NCBI GenBank assembly: GCA_031289975.1 | Contig: JAITOM010000299.1 | Span: 1-7,467 of the forward strand | Reading direction: 5' to 3' | Length of the DNA stretch: 7,467 nt | Origin: Methanobrevibacter sp. | GTDB taxonomy: Archaea; Methanobacteriota; Methanobacteria; Methanobacteriales; Methanobacteriaceae | Shown: in pieces, positions 1-5,913 of the stretch | Numbering within the stretch: the stretch's first letter is position 1 | Layout of the letters: every line of letters begins with the position of its first letter | Position numbers and translations under genes: made by a program | The notes under the pieces: generated by a model | What the model was told of the DNA's origin: nothing | Databases searched by the model: none | Seen by the model: the letters and a program-made list of their open reading frames with translations, nothing else

Positions 1-213
1 TATAGTGTATGAAATAATGTTTGTAAGTAATAAGGTTTTTTAAATTACATTAAAAACATTAAATTTTTAATTAAAAAAATTATAATTATTATTTTTAAAA
101 ATAAAGAAATAAAAATTATTATTTAAAAAATTAATTTAATATTTATTGAAATTTTTAAAAATAAGATATTTAAAAATAAATGATTAATTACAAACATTTT
201 TTATATCACTATA
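1..213. mobile_element. MITE-like inverted-repeat element, family A/B, short copy
   Basis: The 26 bases at 1-26 (TATAGTG...ATGTTTGTAA) are repeated in inverted orientation at 188-213 with 21 of 26 matches; the outer 7 and inner 10 bases are identical. The interior is almost pure A/T and non-coding. Bases 1-30 are identical to 3311-3340, and bases 31-144 closely match 3508-3621, so this is a dispersed repeat and not a chance palindrome. No transposase is present, as expected for a non-autonomous element. The left flank is outside the window, so a target duplication cannot be tested. From memory, Methanobrevibacter carries the insertion sequence ISM1 with terminal repeats of about 29 bp; whether these ends match it is unknown. 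Confidence 0.6.
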
Positions 214-263
214 GAGTAATGATTATAATAATAAAATAAATAAAAAGGATAAAAAATACATGG

Positions 264-314
264 AATTAATAGAAAAAGAAATATAAATTAATAGAAAAAG
301 AAATATAAATTAAT
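264..314. repeat. 22-bp tandem duplication (2 copies plus 7 bp)
   Basis: A 22-base unit beginning AATTAATAGAAAAAG occurs at 264-285 and again, without change, at 286-307, followed by its first seven bases at 308-314. It lies in the A/T-rich leader region of the aminotransferase gene. It looks like a recent slippage or break-repair duplication. No function is evident. Confidence 0.9.
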
Positions 315-345
315 TTTAAAAAAAATTTATTTAAATTGTAAAATT

Positions 346-379
346 TATAAACCATACATCTATATAAACCATACATCTA
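346..379. repeat. 17-bp perfect tandem duplication
   Basis: TATAAACCATACATCTA occurs at 346-362 and identically at 363-379. It sits about 115 bases upstream of the aminotransferase start, so it could be a duplicated upstream regulatory site, but a chance slippage product is as likely. The rest of 214-494 is A/T-rich with no convincing gene. Confidence 0.9.
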
Positions 380-442
380 AATAAAAGATATTAAAAACTA
401 TAAAATTGTAATCAAACAAATATAGCAATTATTAAATTATGA

Positions 443-490
443 ATTATAAAAAATAAAAATAATTAAGAAAATAAATATAAATAGAGGAGA
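443..490 (+). promoter_or_regulatory. Putative promoter and ribosome binding site of the C-S lyase gene
   Basis: An A/T box (ATTATAAAAA, about 443-452) could act as an archaeal TATA element, placing transcription start in the 470s. The ribosome binding site GAGGAGA at 484-490 is strong and lies four bases before the TTG at 495. This is what fixes the start codon. The TATA call is weak because the whole region is A/T-rich; the ribosome binding site is convincing. Confidence 0.45.
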
Positions 491-494
491 TCAA

Positions 495-1682
495 TTGAAA
501 TATAATTTTGATAAAATCTATAATAGGAAAAATACAGGATCTTTAAAATGGGATATGATGGAAAATATTTTTGGAAAAGATGACTTAATTCCATTATGGG
601 TTGCAGATATGGATTTTCCTGTTGCGGAACCTATAAAAAAAGCAATTAAAAAACGTGCTGACCATCCGTTCTATGGTTATACTCAAGCAAAAGAAAGTCT
701 TATTGAAGCTGTTTGTCATCGTTTAAAAAACAAGTTTAACTGGAAAATTAATCCAAATTGGATTGTTTTCACACCAGGAGTTATTCCAGCTATTAATTTA
801 GCAATTCGTTCACTTACTTCACCAGGAGATAGAATAATTCTTCAAGAACCATGTTATCATCAATTTTTTCCAGCCATTAAAAATAGTGGTTGTCAGGTTG
901 TTAACAATCAATTGAAATTATCTGATGGTCGTTATAAAATAGATTTTCATGGATTGGAATCTTTATTCCATCCTGAATTAGGTCATTCTCCTTATTATAA
1001 ACCTATAAAAGCTATGATATTTTGTAATCCTCATAATCCTATAGGTAGAGTATGGGATAGAGAAGAAATTACTCAAGTTGGTGAAATAGCTTTGGAAAAT
1101 AATTTAACAGTTATTTCTGATGAAATTCATGGAGAGCTTCTTTTTAATGGTAACAAACATGTTTCGTTTGCTACAATATCTCCAGAGTTTGAATCGAACT
1201 CCATTACATGTATATCTCCAAGTAAAACATTTAATCTTCCAGGATTGAATATTTCCACAACAATAATTCCTAACAATAAACTTAGAAATGAGTTTATAGC
1301 CACCCAAATAGGATTATCCTCCCCTAATCTTTTTGCATACACTGCTCTTGAAGCAGCTTTTAGAGATGGGGATGAATGGCTTGAAGAAGTTTTAAAATAT
1401 CTTCATGGAAATTTAAAGCTATTAAATGAATACATTGATAAAATAGATGGTGTAAACATTATAAAACCAGATGGAACCTATCTTATTTGGTTAGATTTCC
1501 GTGATTTGAATATGGATGGAAAAACATTGAAATCGTTCCTTGAAAATGAAGCAGGAATAGCTCTAGAAGAAGGGTCACTTTTTGGTGAAAGTGGGAATGG
1601 GTTTATGCGAATGAATATTGCAGTTCCAAGACCTCTTTTAGAAATAGCTTTAAAAAATATTGGCAATGCATTAAAAGAATAA
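495..1682 (+). CDS. MalY/PatB-type PLP-dependent C-S lyase (cystathionine beta-lyase-like aminotransferase fold)
   Basis: A 395-residue fold-type I PLP enzyme, full length for the family. The MalY/PatB signature is the N-terminal PLWVADMDFPVAEPI stretch (residues 33-47) followed by FYGYT (59-63). Further landmarks are Y121 (cofactor stacking), the NPHNP loop (178-182), ISDEIHGE with D209 pairing the pyridine nitrogen, SPSKTFNLPG with K244 as the Schiff-base lysine, and R372 in MRMN for the substrate carboxylate. Family members cleave cystathionine, cysteine or related thioethers to thiol, pyruvate and ammonia in the cytoplasm; the true substrate cannot be read from sequence. The start is TTG, chosen because a strong GAGGAGA site lies four bases before it. 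The gene stands alone and converges on the next gene with a two-base gap. A plain aminotransferase role is the main alternative. Confidence 0.9.
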   Translation: MKYNFDKIYNRKNTGSLKWDMMENIFGKDDLIPLWVADMDFPVAEPIKKAIKKRADHPFYGYTQAKESLIEAVCHRLKNKFNWKINPNWIVFTPGVIPAINLAIRSLTSPGDRIILQEPCYHQFFPAIKNSGCQVVNNQLKLSDGRYKIDFHGLESLFHPELGHSPYYKPIKAMIFCNPHNPIGRVWDREEITQVGEIALENNLTVISDEIHGELLFNGNKHVSFATISPEFESNSITCISPSKTFNLPGLNISTTIIPNNKLRNEFIATQIGLSSPNLFAYTALEAAFRDGDEWLEEVLKYLHGNLKLLNEYIDKIDGVNIIKPDGTYLIWLDFRDLNMDGKTLKSFLENEAGIALEEGSLFGESGNGFMRMNIAVPRPLLEIALKNIGNALKE

Positions 1683-1684
1683 CT

Positions 1685-3256
1685 CTATTTTTTGATCATG
1701 TTTAAGAAATCCTTAGATCTTTGAGTTCTTGGATTTTCTATTATTTTTAAATCTTCTATCTCTTTTTCAAGACTTTTTTCAGTTATAGAAAATAATGTAG
1801 TGATAGCATTAATGTTTAAATCAGAGTAATGAAGTATAATAGCTCCACCCAAAGCCACATTATTTATATTAATTCTCATTCCTTTAATCTTTTCCTCTAA
1901 TTTAAATTTTTTATGCAATATAAAATCCATAGATTTAATTTGGATAATCTTCTCATTATTATATTTTCTAAGAAATTTAATAGCTTCATTATTCAATAAA
2001 GTGAAAATTTCACGTTGTTTTCTATCAATATCCTCCCTAAGATACGGAAAAGGATTTTTATATCTTCTTCTCATGTCATTTGATTTTGTTATGTAAAATC
2101 TAAATATGTCCCATAGTATCAATGTAGGTGCAACTTGAGCAAAAATGTTTTTCTCTAATTTCAAGCACATTTTAATATCTTTAGATAGTTTAGGGTTAAT
2201 ATTTCCTTTTTTATCCATTAAACCTTTATCTTTAAGAATTTCTTCAATTTCAAATTCTCTCCATTGCTCAATACTATCAAATTCAAAAGGAACTTTTGTT
2301 TCAAGACTATTTATATCTTCAACTATTTTATCATATTCCTTTAAGGTTTTAAAGTCGTTAATATATTGATTTAAAATTGTCTCTTTGTTTTTTTTGATTA
2401 ATACTTGACAATATCCAGCATATCCTAATGCTAATGCATATCTTGTATGTTTTTCATTTATTAGACTTGGTTTTGACTTATTAAATTGTAAATGTACAAT
2501 TCTTACATCCTTCCCATAATCTTCCCTAACCTTTTCTTCATAACTGTCATTATATTGCGAACCTAAATTAATCTTTTTTCTAATCCATCTATCCTTTTTT
2601 TTAAACTTTATAATAACAGAAAGAGATATTACACTACTATGTTTTTCTTGTTTTAAATATTTTAAAATTTTTTTAAAGGATTCTCTTCCCCAATCATTTA
2701 ACAGGGATAATAAAACCATATAATTTCCTGATAAAGGTAGATAATTAACAATTTCAAGTCTATGAACCCCATTTTCAAGAATTTCAATATCCAATTTATC
2801 TGATAAACAAGCACAGTTATCATTGTATGATTTAAAAAAATCAGATATTCTATAAGTTTTAGAACATTTCCCACATTTTATAATTGCAAATTCTTCAAAA
2901 TGACCAATAGCTATTCTATGAGAATCAATAGCTGATTTAATACGATTGAAAATATTTTTTTTATAACTTGCTTTCACCCTATAAATTTGATTATGTTTAC
3001 TATTTTCAAATAATTCTTCATAATTCTTATCTGATTGAATACTAAATCCATAGTTTGATAAGCTACGATGAGGAGATGTATAACCTTTCATTTCCATATC
3101 AGATCTTAATTCTTTCAATTTTTCTAATCTATTTTTAAACCTAAGGTAGACTACTTTTAATGTTGAAAAATCAGAAATATGATTTAAATCAATTATTTCA
3201 TTTTCTATTTCTTTTAGATATTTCTCTGCCTCAGTAATTAATATAGATTCATCCAT
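1685..3256 (-). CDS. Large archaeal protein of unknown function, DUF530-like, with CxxC-CxC putative zinc site
   Basis: A 523-residue soluble protein with no signal peptide or membrane segment. By its overall look (helical N-terminus, cysteine pair motif, and C-terminal block ending in a PRTQRSKDFL stretch) it resembles the methanogen family DUF530; this is recognition from memory, not a search. Residues 1-60 are charged and helical. C128, C131, C148 and C150 form a CxxC-16-CxC set that could bind zinc. A C-terminal stretch (about 455-505), with ALGGAIILHYSDLNINAITTL and then a helix, recalls a cyclin-like or helix-turn-helix repeat such as in transcription factor B, which would suggest nucleic-acid binding; this is inference. 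The ATG start has GTGAG a few bases upstream. The gene stands alone. Its upstream side abuts the hairpin-bearing repeat element. Confidence 0.8.
   Translation of the reverse strand: MDESILITEAEKYLKEIENEIIDLNHISDFSTLKVVYLRFKNRLEKLKELRSDMEMKGYTSPHRSLSNYGFSIQSDKNYEELFENSKHNQIYRVKASYKKNIFNRIKSAIDSHRIAIGHFEEFAIIKCGKCSKTYRISDFFKSYNDNCACLSDKLDIEILENGVHRLEIVNYLPLSGNYMVLLSLLNDWGRESFKKILKYLKQEKHSSVISLSVIIKFKKKDRWIRKKINLGSQYNDSYEEKVREDYGKDVRIVHLQFNKSKPSLINEKHTRYALALGYAGYCQVLIKKNKETILNQYINDFKTLKEYDKIVEDINSLETKVPFEFDSIEQWREFEIEEILKDKGLMDKKGNINPKLSKDIKMCLKLEKNIFAQVAPTLILWDIFRFYITKSNDMRRRYKNPFPYLREDIDRKQREIFTLLNNEAIKFLRKYNNEKIIQIKSMDFILHKKFKLEEKIKGMRININNVALGGAIILHYSDLNINAITTLFSITEKSLEKEIEDLKIIENPRTQRSKDFLNMIKK
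1686..1693 (+). terminator. Oligo-T termination site after the C-S lyase gene
   Basis: Six T (1688-1693) follow the stop codon at 1680-1682 within a few bases. Archaeal polymerase commonly stops at such runs. The site lies inside the 3' end of the convergent gene, because the two stop codons are only two bases apart. Confidence 0.35.
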
Positions 3257-3270
3257 TTACTCACATATTT

Positions 3271-3280
3271 ATTATTTAAA
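3271..3280 (-). promoter_or_regulatory. Possible TATA box of the DUF530-like gene
   Basis: Read on the minus strand, TTTAAATAAT lies about 18 bases before the ATG and has the form of an archaeal TATA element. That spacing would give an almost leaderless transcript. An alternative box lies at the edge of the repeat element near 3311-3318 (CTATATTTC on the minus strand), which would place a longer leader. Neither can be settled by reading. Confidence 0.25.
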
Positions 3281-3340
3281 TCGTTTGAAAGTAATAAAAA
3301 TCAATTGAAATATAGTGTATGAAATAATGTTTGTAAGTAA

Positions 3341-3508
3341 AGAAAAAATAAAAATTTTTTTCTAACTTAAAACAAGTTTTAAGTAAAGAAAATCAAAGAT
3401 TTTCTAATTGAAATAAAAAATTTCTATAAAGAAAAGCTTTGCTTTTCTAAGTAAAATAAAAAATTTTACTAAAGAAAAACTTCATTTTTCTAATTGAACA
3501 AGTTCAAT
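3341..3508. repeat. Array of eight consecutive short hairpins
   Basis: Eight inverted repeats follow one another with 0-5 base linkers, mostly A-rich. Stems: 3341-3348/3356-3363, 3365-3373/3376-3384, 3387-3394/3398-3405, 3410-3414/3420-3424, 3430-3437/3441-3448, 3450-3457/3463-3470, 3473-3479/3485-3491, 3493-3499/3502-3508. All stems are perfect, 5-9 bp, with loops of 2-7 bases. Four arms begin AGAAAA and end TTTTCT or TTTTTCT; others are unrelated in sequence (ACTTAAAAC, AGTAAAAT, TTGAAC), so the pairing is conserved while the sequence is not. The block is absent from the other copy of the element. Confidence 0.8.
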
Positions 3509-3636
3509 AATGAGATTTTTTAAATTACATCATAAATGTCAAATTTTTAATTAAAAAATTATAATAATTATTTTTAAAAATAAATAAATAAAAATTATTA
3601 TTTAAAAATTAATTTAATATTAACGAGAGTGTAATG

Positions 3637-3783
3637 TTGGGCAGTGTAAAAAGAGGATGGAAATTTGAAATCCGAAATGTGGGTTTTTAGCATGAAAAGT
3701 TTAGACCATATATGTCATTAAACTTTTTTCGCATCTTTTTAATTTTTCAATTGTAAATTTCCATGCTAATTTTACAGTGCCAA
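3637..3783. mobile_element. 147-bp inverted-repeat element, family C
   Basis: The left arm (from 3637, TTGGGCAGTGTAAAA...GATGGAAATTT) pairs with the right arm (to 3783, reading inward TTGGCACTGTAAAA...CATGGAAATTT) over about 35 bases, with one gap and a handful of mismatches. Inside is a second, shorter dyad (ATGAAAAGTTTA near 3691 against TAAACTTTTTTCGCAT near 3719). Its base composition is richer in G and C than its surroundings. A partial third copy of the arm lies at 3948-3974. It could be a MITE or a transcribed structured RNA; with a repeat copy nearby, the mobile reading is preferred. Confidence 0.55.
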
Positions 3784-3947
3784 TTTTTCAAAAATTATTT
3801 AATAAATTTCATTAATATAAAAATTAAATAATTTATTTTAATTATTTATTAAAAATAACGAATTTAAACTTAACAAATTGAATTTAAAAAAAATTAAAAA
3901 TAATTAATTTCGCAAAACACTATAATTTTTAAAATAAAATATGATGC

Positions 3948-3974
3948 TGTAAAAAGAAAATGAAAATTTGAAAT
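3948..3974. repeat. Solitary end of a family C element
   Basis: These 27 bases match the left arm at 3645-3671 at 24 positions (TGTAAAAAG...AAATTTGAAAT). No inverted partner is seen nearby. Read on the minus strand, it supplies a TTTTCTTTTT tract about 30 bases beyond the stop codon of the nuclease-like locus and may therefore act as its transcription stop. Confidence 0.55.
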
Positions 3975-3990
3975 TTGGCTTTATATTCAT

Positions 3991-4230
3991 TTACTTATTG
4001 GAATTTTGATTGATATTTTTCATTATATGCTCTTCAAGATCTTCAAGGAATGAAACAAATTCCTCAAGAAGATCATCTTTAGTAATTTTACCAAGATATT
4101 TATTTAAGTCAGAAAAGACTTCAGGATAAGATTTTTTATTAATTAACAAGGTATTCAGATTATTATCTTCATGAAACTCTAAAAAAGAAGGAAGACATTC
4201 ATCTTCATCTATATCTTTAGCAAAAGTCAA
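3991..4230 (-). CDS. 3' portion (79 codons) of the frameshifted nuclease-like gene
   Basis: This frame overlaps the end of the upstream gene by four bases (TTGA) and could be read as a separate 79-residue protein from a TTG at 4230, but no ribosome binding site precedes it. The better reading is that it is the displaced C-terminus of the upstream gene. Adding one T to the T6 run (complement of 4236-4241) joins the frames as ...ELFFYYLTFAKDIDEDE..., a smooth continuation. The segment is acidic and helical (DLLEEFVSFLEDLEEHI near its end), with no motif I recognise. It is therefore a likely pseudogene part, a product of ribosomal slippage, or a sequencing error. Confidence 0.6.
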   Translation of the reverse strand: MTFAKDIDEDECLPSFLEFHEDNNLNTLLINKKSYPEVFSDLNKYLGKITKDDLLEEFVSFLEDLEEHIMKNINQNSNK

Positions 4231-5093
4231 ATAATAAAAAACAACTCTATTATATATGATTCAAATGTGAAACAATTATAAATTTTGTTCTTAAAGTCTT
4301 TCACAGTATTGTCAACACGTACATTAGGTTCTAAAATAATTGCTAATTCATCTTTAACTAAAACTATATCAATTTCATGGGAAGAAAATGGATCCTTAAT
4401 TTCACAATCACAATAAGCAACATCTACTGATAGTTTATTCTTAAAATAGATTGAAAGAAATAAATTAAAAAATAAATCATTATTCTCTCCTTCTGTCATG
4501 TTTTCGAAAATATCTCGAAATTTTGAATTTAAATTAAATAAAAAACCCCACCCACCTAATATAGAAATCAACTGTGAATTTTCAAAAATAGTGGAAATTA
4601 TCTTGTCTTTATGATATTTACAACCTTTACATTCTTTAGGAAATATCTTATCAGAAATTTCGTTGTTATTATTCTTTAAATAAAGACTATTATACTTTAG
4701 AACATGATATAAAATACATTCATTAATATTTTTATCTCCATTGTCTAAAATATCTAATGGTCTATTTTTCTTTATATTATCTAAATGATATGAAAAAAAC
4801 TGATTATTAGATTTATATACAAACAATGCAACTTTAGAATCTTTTTCAAAATCAATTCCCACTAATTTAAAATCTATGAAAGTTACTTGCTTATTTTCAT
4901 CTTTATTCTTATTATAAAACTTTTTTTGATGATATAATCGATAAAACAAAAATGAAAAAAGTCCAAAATCTAAGAATGAATTTTCATTTTTAATTTTAGA
5001 GTTCTCATCGATTATTTCAGTATCTATAAGTATTTCAACTGTGTTTTGAAATTCTTTTGAAGATGGCTGTTTCCATTCAATATTATACTCCAT
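4227..5093 (-). CDS. Restriction-nuclease-fold-like protein, 5' part of a frameshifted gene, partner of the Panacea protein
   Basis: 288 residues are read before a stop; with the following frame the intact protein would be about 367. I do not recognise the family. The N-terminal half (1-150) is rich in Asn, Lys and Phe with no motif seen. C155 and C158 (CKGC) may bind metal. Residues 179-275 have the look of a PD-(D/E)XK domain: GGWGFLFN helix, then HEIDIVLVKDELAIILEPN (239-257), where D242 and E255 match the usual acid positions but the expected lysine two residues after the second acid is Asn257. The domain may thus be inactive or only structurally related. It lies 45 bases after the Panacea gene on the same strand, implying co-transcription and an effector or toxin role; that role is inference. 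Only a weak GCTGAT ribosome site precedes the ATG. Confidence 0.6.
   Translation of the reverse strand: MEYNIEWKQPSSKEFQNTVEILIDTEIIDENSKIKNENSFLDFGLFSFLFYRLYHQKKFYNKNKDENKQVTFIDFKLVGIDFEKDSKVALFVYKSNNQFFSYHLDNIKKNRPLDILDNGDKNINECILYHVLKYNSLYLKNNNNEISDKIFPKECKGCKYHKDKIISTIFENSQLISILGGWGFLFNLNSKFRDIFENMTEGENNDLFFNLFLSIYFKNKLSVDVAYCDCEIKDPFSSHEIDIVLVKDELAIILEPNVRVDNTVKDFKNKIYNCFTFESYIIELFFII
4236..4241 (-). other. T6 run, probable frameshift point
   Basis: On the coding strand the codons read TTG TTT TTT ATT ATT TGA. One extra T in the run, or a -1 slip at the second TTT, enters the frame TAT TAT TTG ACT and extends the protein by 81 residues. Homopolymer runs are typical places for indels and sequencing errors. 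Confidence 0.6.
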
Positions 5094-5106
5094 AAAATCA
5101 GCTATT

Positions 5107-5154
5107 TATATAATCTATGATTGTTCAGAATATATAATCTATGATTGTTCAGAA
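5107..5154. repeat. 24-bp perfect tandem duplication across a stop codon
   Basis: Two identical 24-base units (5107-5130 and 5131-5154) lie between the Panacea gene and the nuclease-like gene. Each contains the codons for SEQS and a TAG on the minus strand; the copy nearer the Panacea gene supplies the real stop (5139-5141), the other is untranslated. The duplication sets the spacing of the two genes and may be recent. Confidence 0.95.
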
Positions 5155-5612
5155 GATAAAATTTTCTCGAAATCTATACTATCCCCAAGATTAACATCTT
5201 TGATTTCAGGCAATTCATAAACATAACTTTTTATTTCTTTGGCAGTGCATATTAATCCTTTTTCATCAGCATATTGAAGAACATCATCAATAATTTCAAT
5301 TTCATCTTCATTTAAATCATAATCAAGTGATTGATTAAAATAAAGTTTATATCCCATTCCCTGAGATTCTTCATGAATTGAATTTTCTAATTTTAAATCA
5401 ATTAATGCATCTTCAAATTCATTACAATATGGACCATAAAAATGCATAAAATAATCAATTCCAGTTAATTCTATTTTCTTTTCTTTATAAAATTTCCTAT
5501 CAATCAAATAGGCTAATTTAATTAATTGGGTTCTTCTCAATCCTGAAAATTTTGTAGTTATATAATGTATGACTTCTTTCAATTTATTAATTTTTTCTCT
5601 TTCATTTGGCAT
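5139..5612 (-). CDS. Panacea (DUF4065/SocA-like) domain protein, probable antitoxin
   Basis: 157 residues, close to the usual length. The family hallmark is the helix KLAYLID (32-38) after LRRTQLI, followed by GIDYFMHFYGPYCNEFEDALIDL (51-73), equivalent to the conserved yGP-V--vy segment of Panacea proteins; an acidic helical C-terminus follows. Known members include SocA, which delivers its toxin SocB to a protease, and the antitoxins of many two-gene toxin-antitoxin pairs. Here it lies directly upstream of the nuclease-like gene on the same strand, which fits an antitoxin-first operon. The partner toxin class is not one I recognise. The ATG is preceded by GAGG about eight bases upstream. 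A spaced inverted repeat near the likely transcription start may allow autoregulation. The fold call is fairly secure; the antitoxin role is inferred. Confidence 0.8.
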   Translation of the reverse strand: MPNEREKINKLKEVIHYITTKFSGLRRTQLIKLAYLIDRKFYKEKKIELTGIDYFMHFYGPYCNEFEDALIDLKLENSIHEESQGMGYKLYFNQSLDYDLNEDEIEIIDDVLQYADEKGLICTAKEIKSYVYELPEIKDVNLGDSIDFEKILSSEQS

Positions 5613-5640
5613 TATTTCGCCTCATTACATTTGATGCCTG

Positions 5641-5677
5641 TAAACTAATATGTTTAGGTTTAATTTGTGTATTTAAA
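5641..5677 (-). promoter_or_regulatory. Putative promoter and operator of the Panacea/nuclease-like operon
   Basis: On the minus strand, TTTAAATA (5670-5677) is a candidate TATA box, placing transcription start near 5645. The inverted repeat TAAAC-TAATAT-GTTTA (5641-5656) lies over that point and about 30 bases before the ATG, where a repressor would block initiation. In A/T-rich DNA such dyads can arise by chance. Confidence 0.3.
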
Positions 5678-5756
5678 AAAATTTCACTTCTATAAATTTC
5701 AAATTTTTATTAAAAAAAAGTTTAATTAAAAGTAATTATCTAAACTTAGTTATAAA

Positions 5757-5777
5757 AAAATAGCTATTTTCTTTTTT
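5757..5777. terminator. Bidirectional terminator-like palindrome with T runs
   Basis: AAAATAGCTATTTT (5757-5770) is a perfect 14-base palindrome. T runs follow on the plus strand (CTTTTTT to 5777) and on the minus strand (seven T through 5754-5760). On the minus strand it lies about 30 bases past the stop of the candidate 25-codon gene. Confidence 0.35.
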
Positions 5778-5800
5778 AAGTATAAATATTCCTCTTTTAA

Positions 5801-5878
5801 TTACTGCCATGAAATAAGATTATTAACAATACATTCAAAAACATTCTTCAAGAAAAATTTTACATTATTTGATATCAT
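5801..5878 (-). CDS. Candidate 25-residue small protein
   Basis: A short frame starting MISNNVKFFLKN and ending in NLISWQ. It is supported by context more than by content. The minus strand carries AAGGTGA (5884-5890), a near-perfect archaeal ribosome binding site, five bases before the ATG. A TATA-like TATATAAA (5898-5905) and another A/T box (5914-5927) lie upstream, and a palindrome with a T run lies downstream. The peptide alternates hydrophobic and basic residues (VKFFLKNVF) and could form an amphipathic helix, as in small membrane-active or toxin peptides, but no family is recognised. It may instead be the remnant of a longer gene. It is too short for statistics on coding potential. Confidence 0.35.
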   Translation of the reverse strand: MISNNVKFFLKNVFECIVNNLISWQ

Positions 5879-5913
5879 TATCTTCACCTTAGCTTTATTT
5901 ATATATCTTCAAT

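Larger units (their letters stand above)
3311..3924. mobile_element. MITE-like element, family A/B, long copy with hairpin array and nested element
   Basis: Bases 3311-3340 are identical to 1-30, and 3508-3621 closely match 31-144, so this is a second copy of the element at the window's left edge. Relative to that copy it carries an extra block (3341-3507) of tandem short hairpins, and further right a nested inverted-repeat element (3637-3783). The right end is proposed at 3918-3924 (CACTATA), preceded by TTAATTTCGCAAAA, which resembles TTAATTACAAA in the short copy. The right boundary is less certain than the left. No open reading frame lies inside and no clear target duplication is visible. 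It fills the gap between the DUF530-like gene and the Panacea/nuclease-like pair. Confidence 0.5.

Noticed and set aside
260..286. Eight-codon frame MELIEKEI upstream of the C-S lyase
   Set aside because: The only candidate ribosome site is weak and badly spaced, and the frame ends inside a tandem duplication. Chance is the simplest account.
1104..1342. Overlapping minus-strand frames inside the C-S lyase gene
   Set aside because: They are antisense to a full-length enzyme with all catalytic residues, lack ribosome sites and show no family features.
2145..2369. Plus-strand 74-codon frame inside the DUF530-like gene
   Set aside because: It is antisense to a continuous 523-codon frame and is made of Leu, Ser and Ile runs expected from complementing A/T-rich coding sequence.
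3341..3508. CRISPR array
   Set aside because: There are no repeat-spacer units of constant sequence; stems differ from unit to unit and periods are about 20 bases. No cas gene is present.
3637..3783. Riboswitch or structured leader
   Set aside because: No gene starts just downstream on either strand, and a copy of the arm elsewhere fits a repeat element better.
4230..4245. Programmed -1 ribosomal frameshift as the firm explanation
   Set aside because: TTG TTT TTT A is only half of a good slippery heptamer, because the P-site tRNA would re-pair poorly with GTT, and no downstream stimulatory structure is evident. An indel is simpler.
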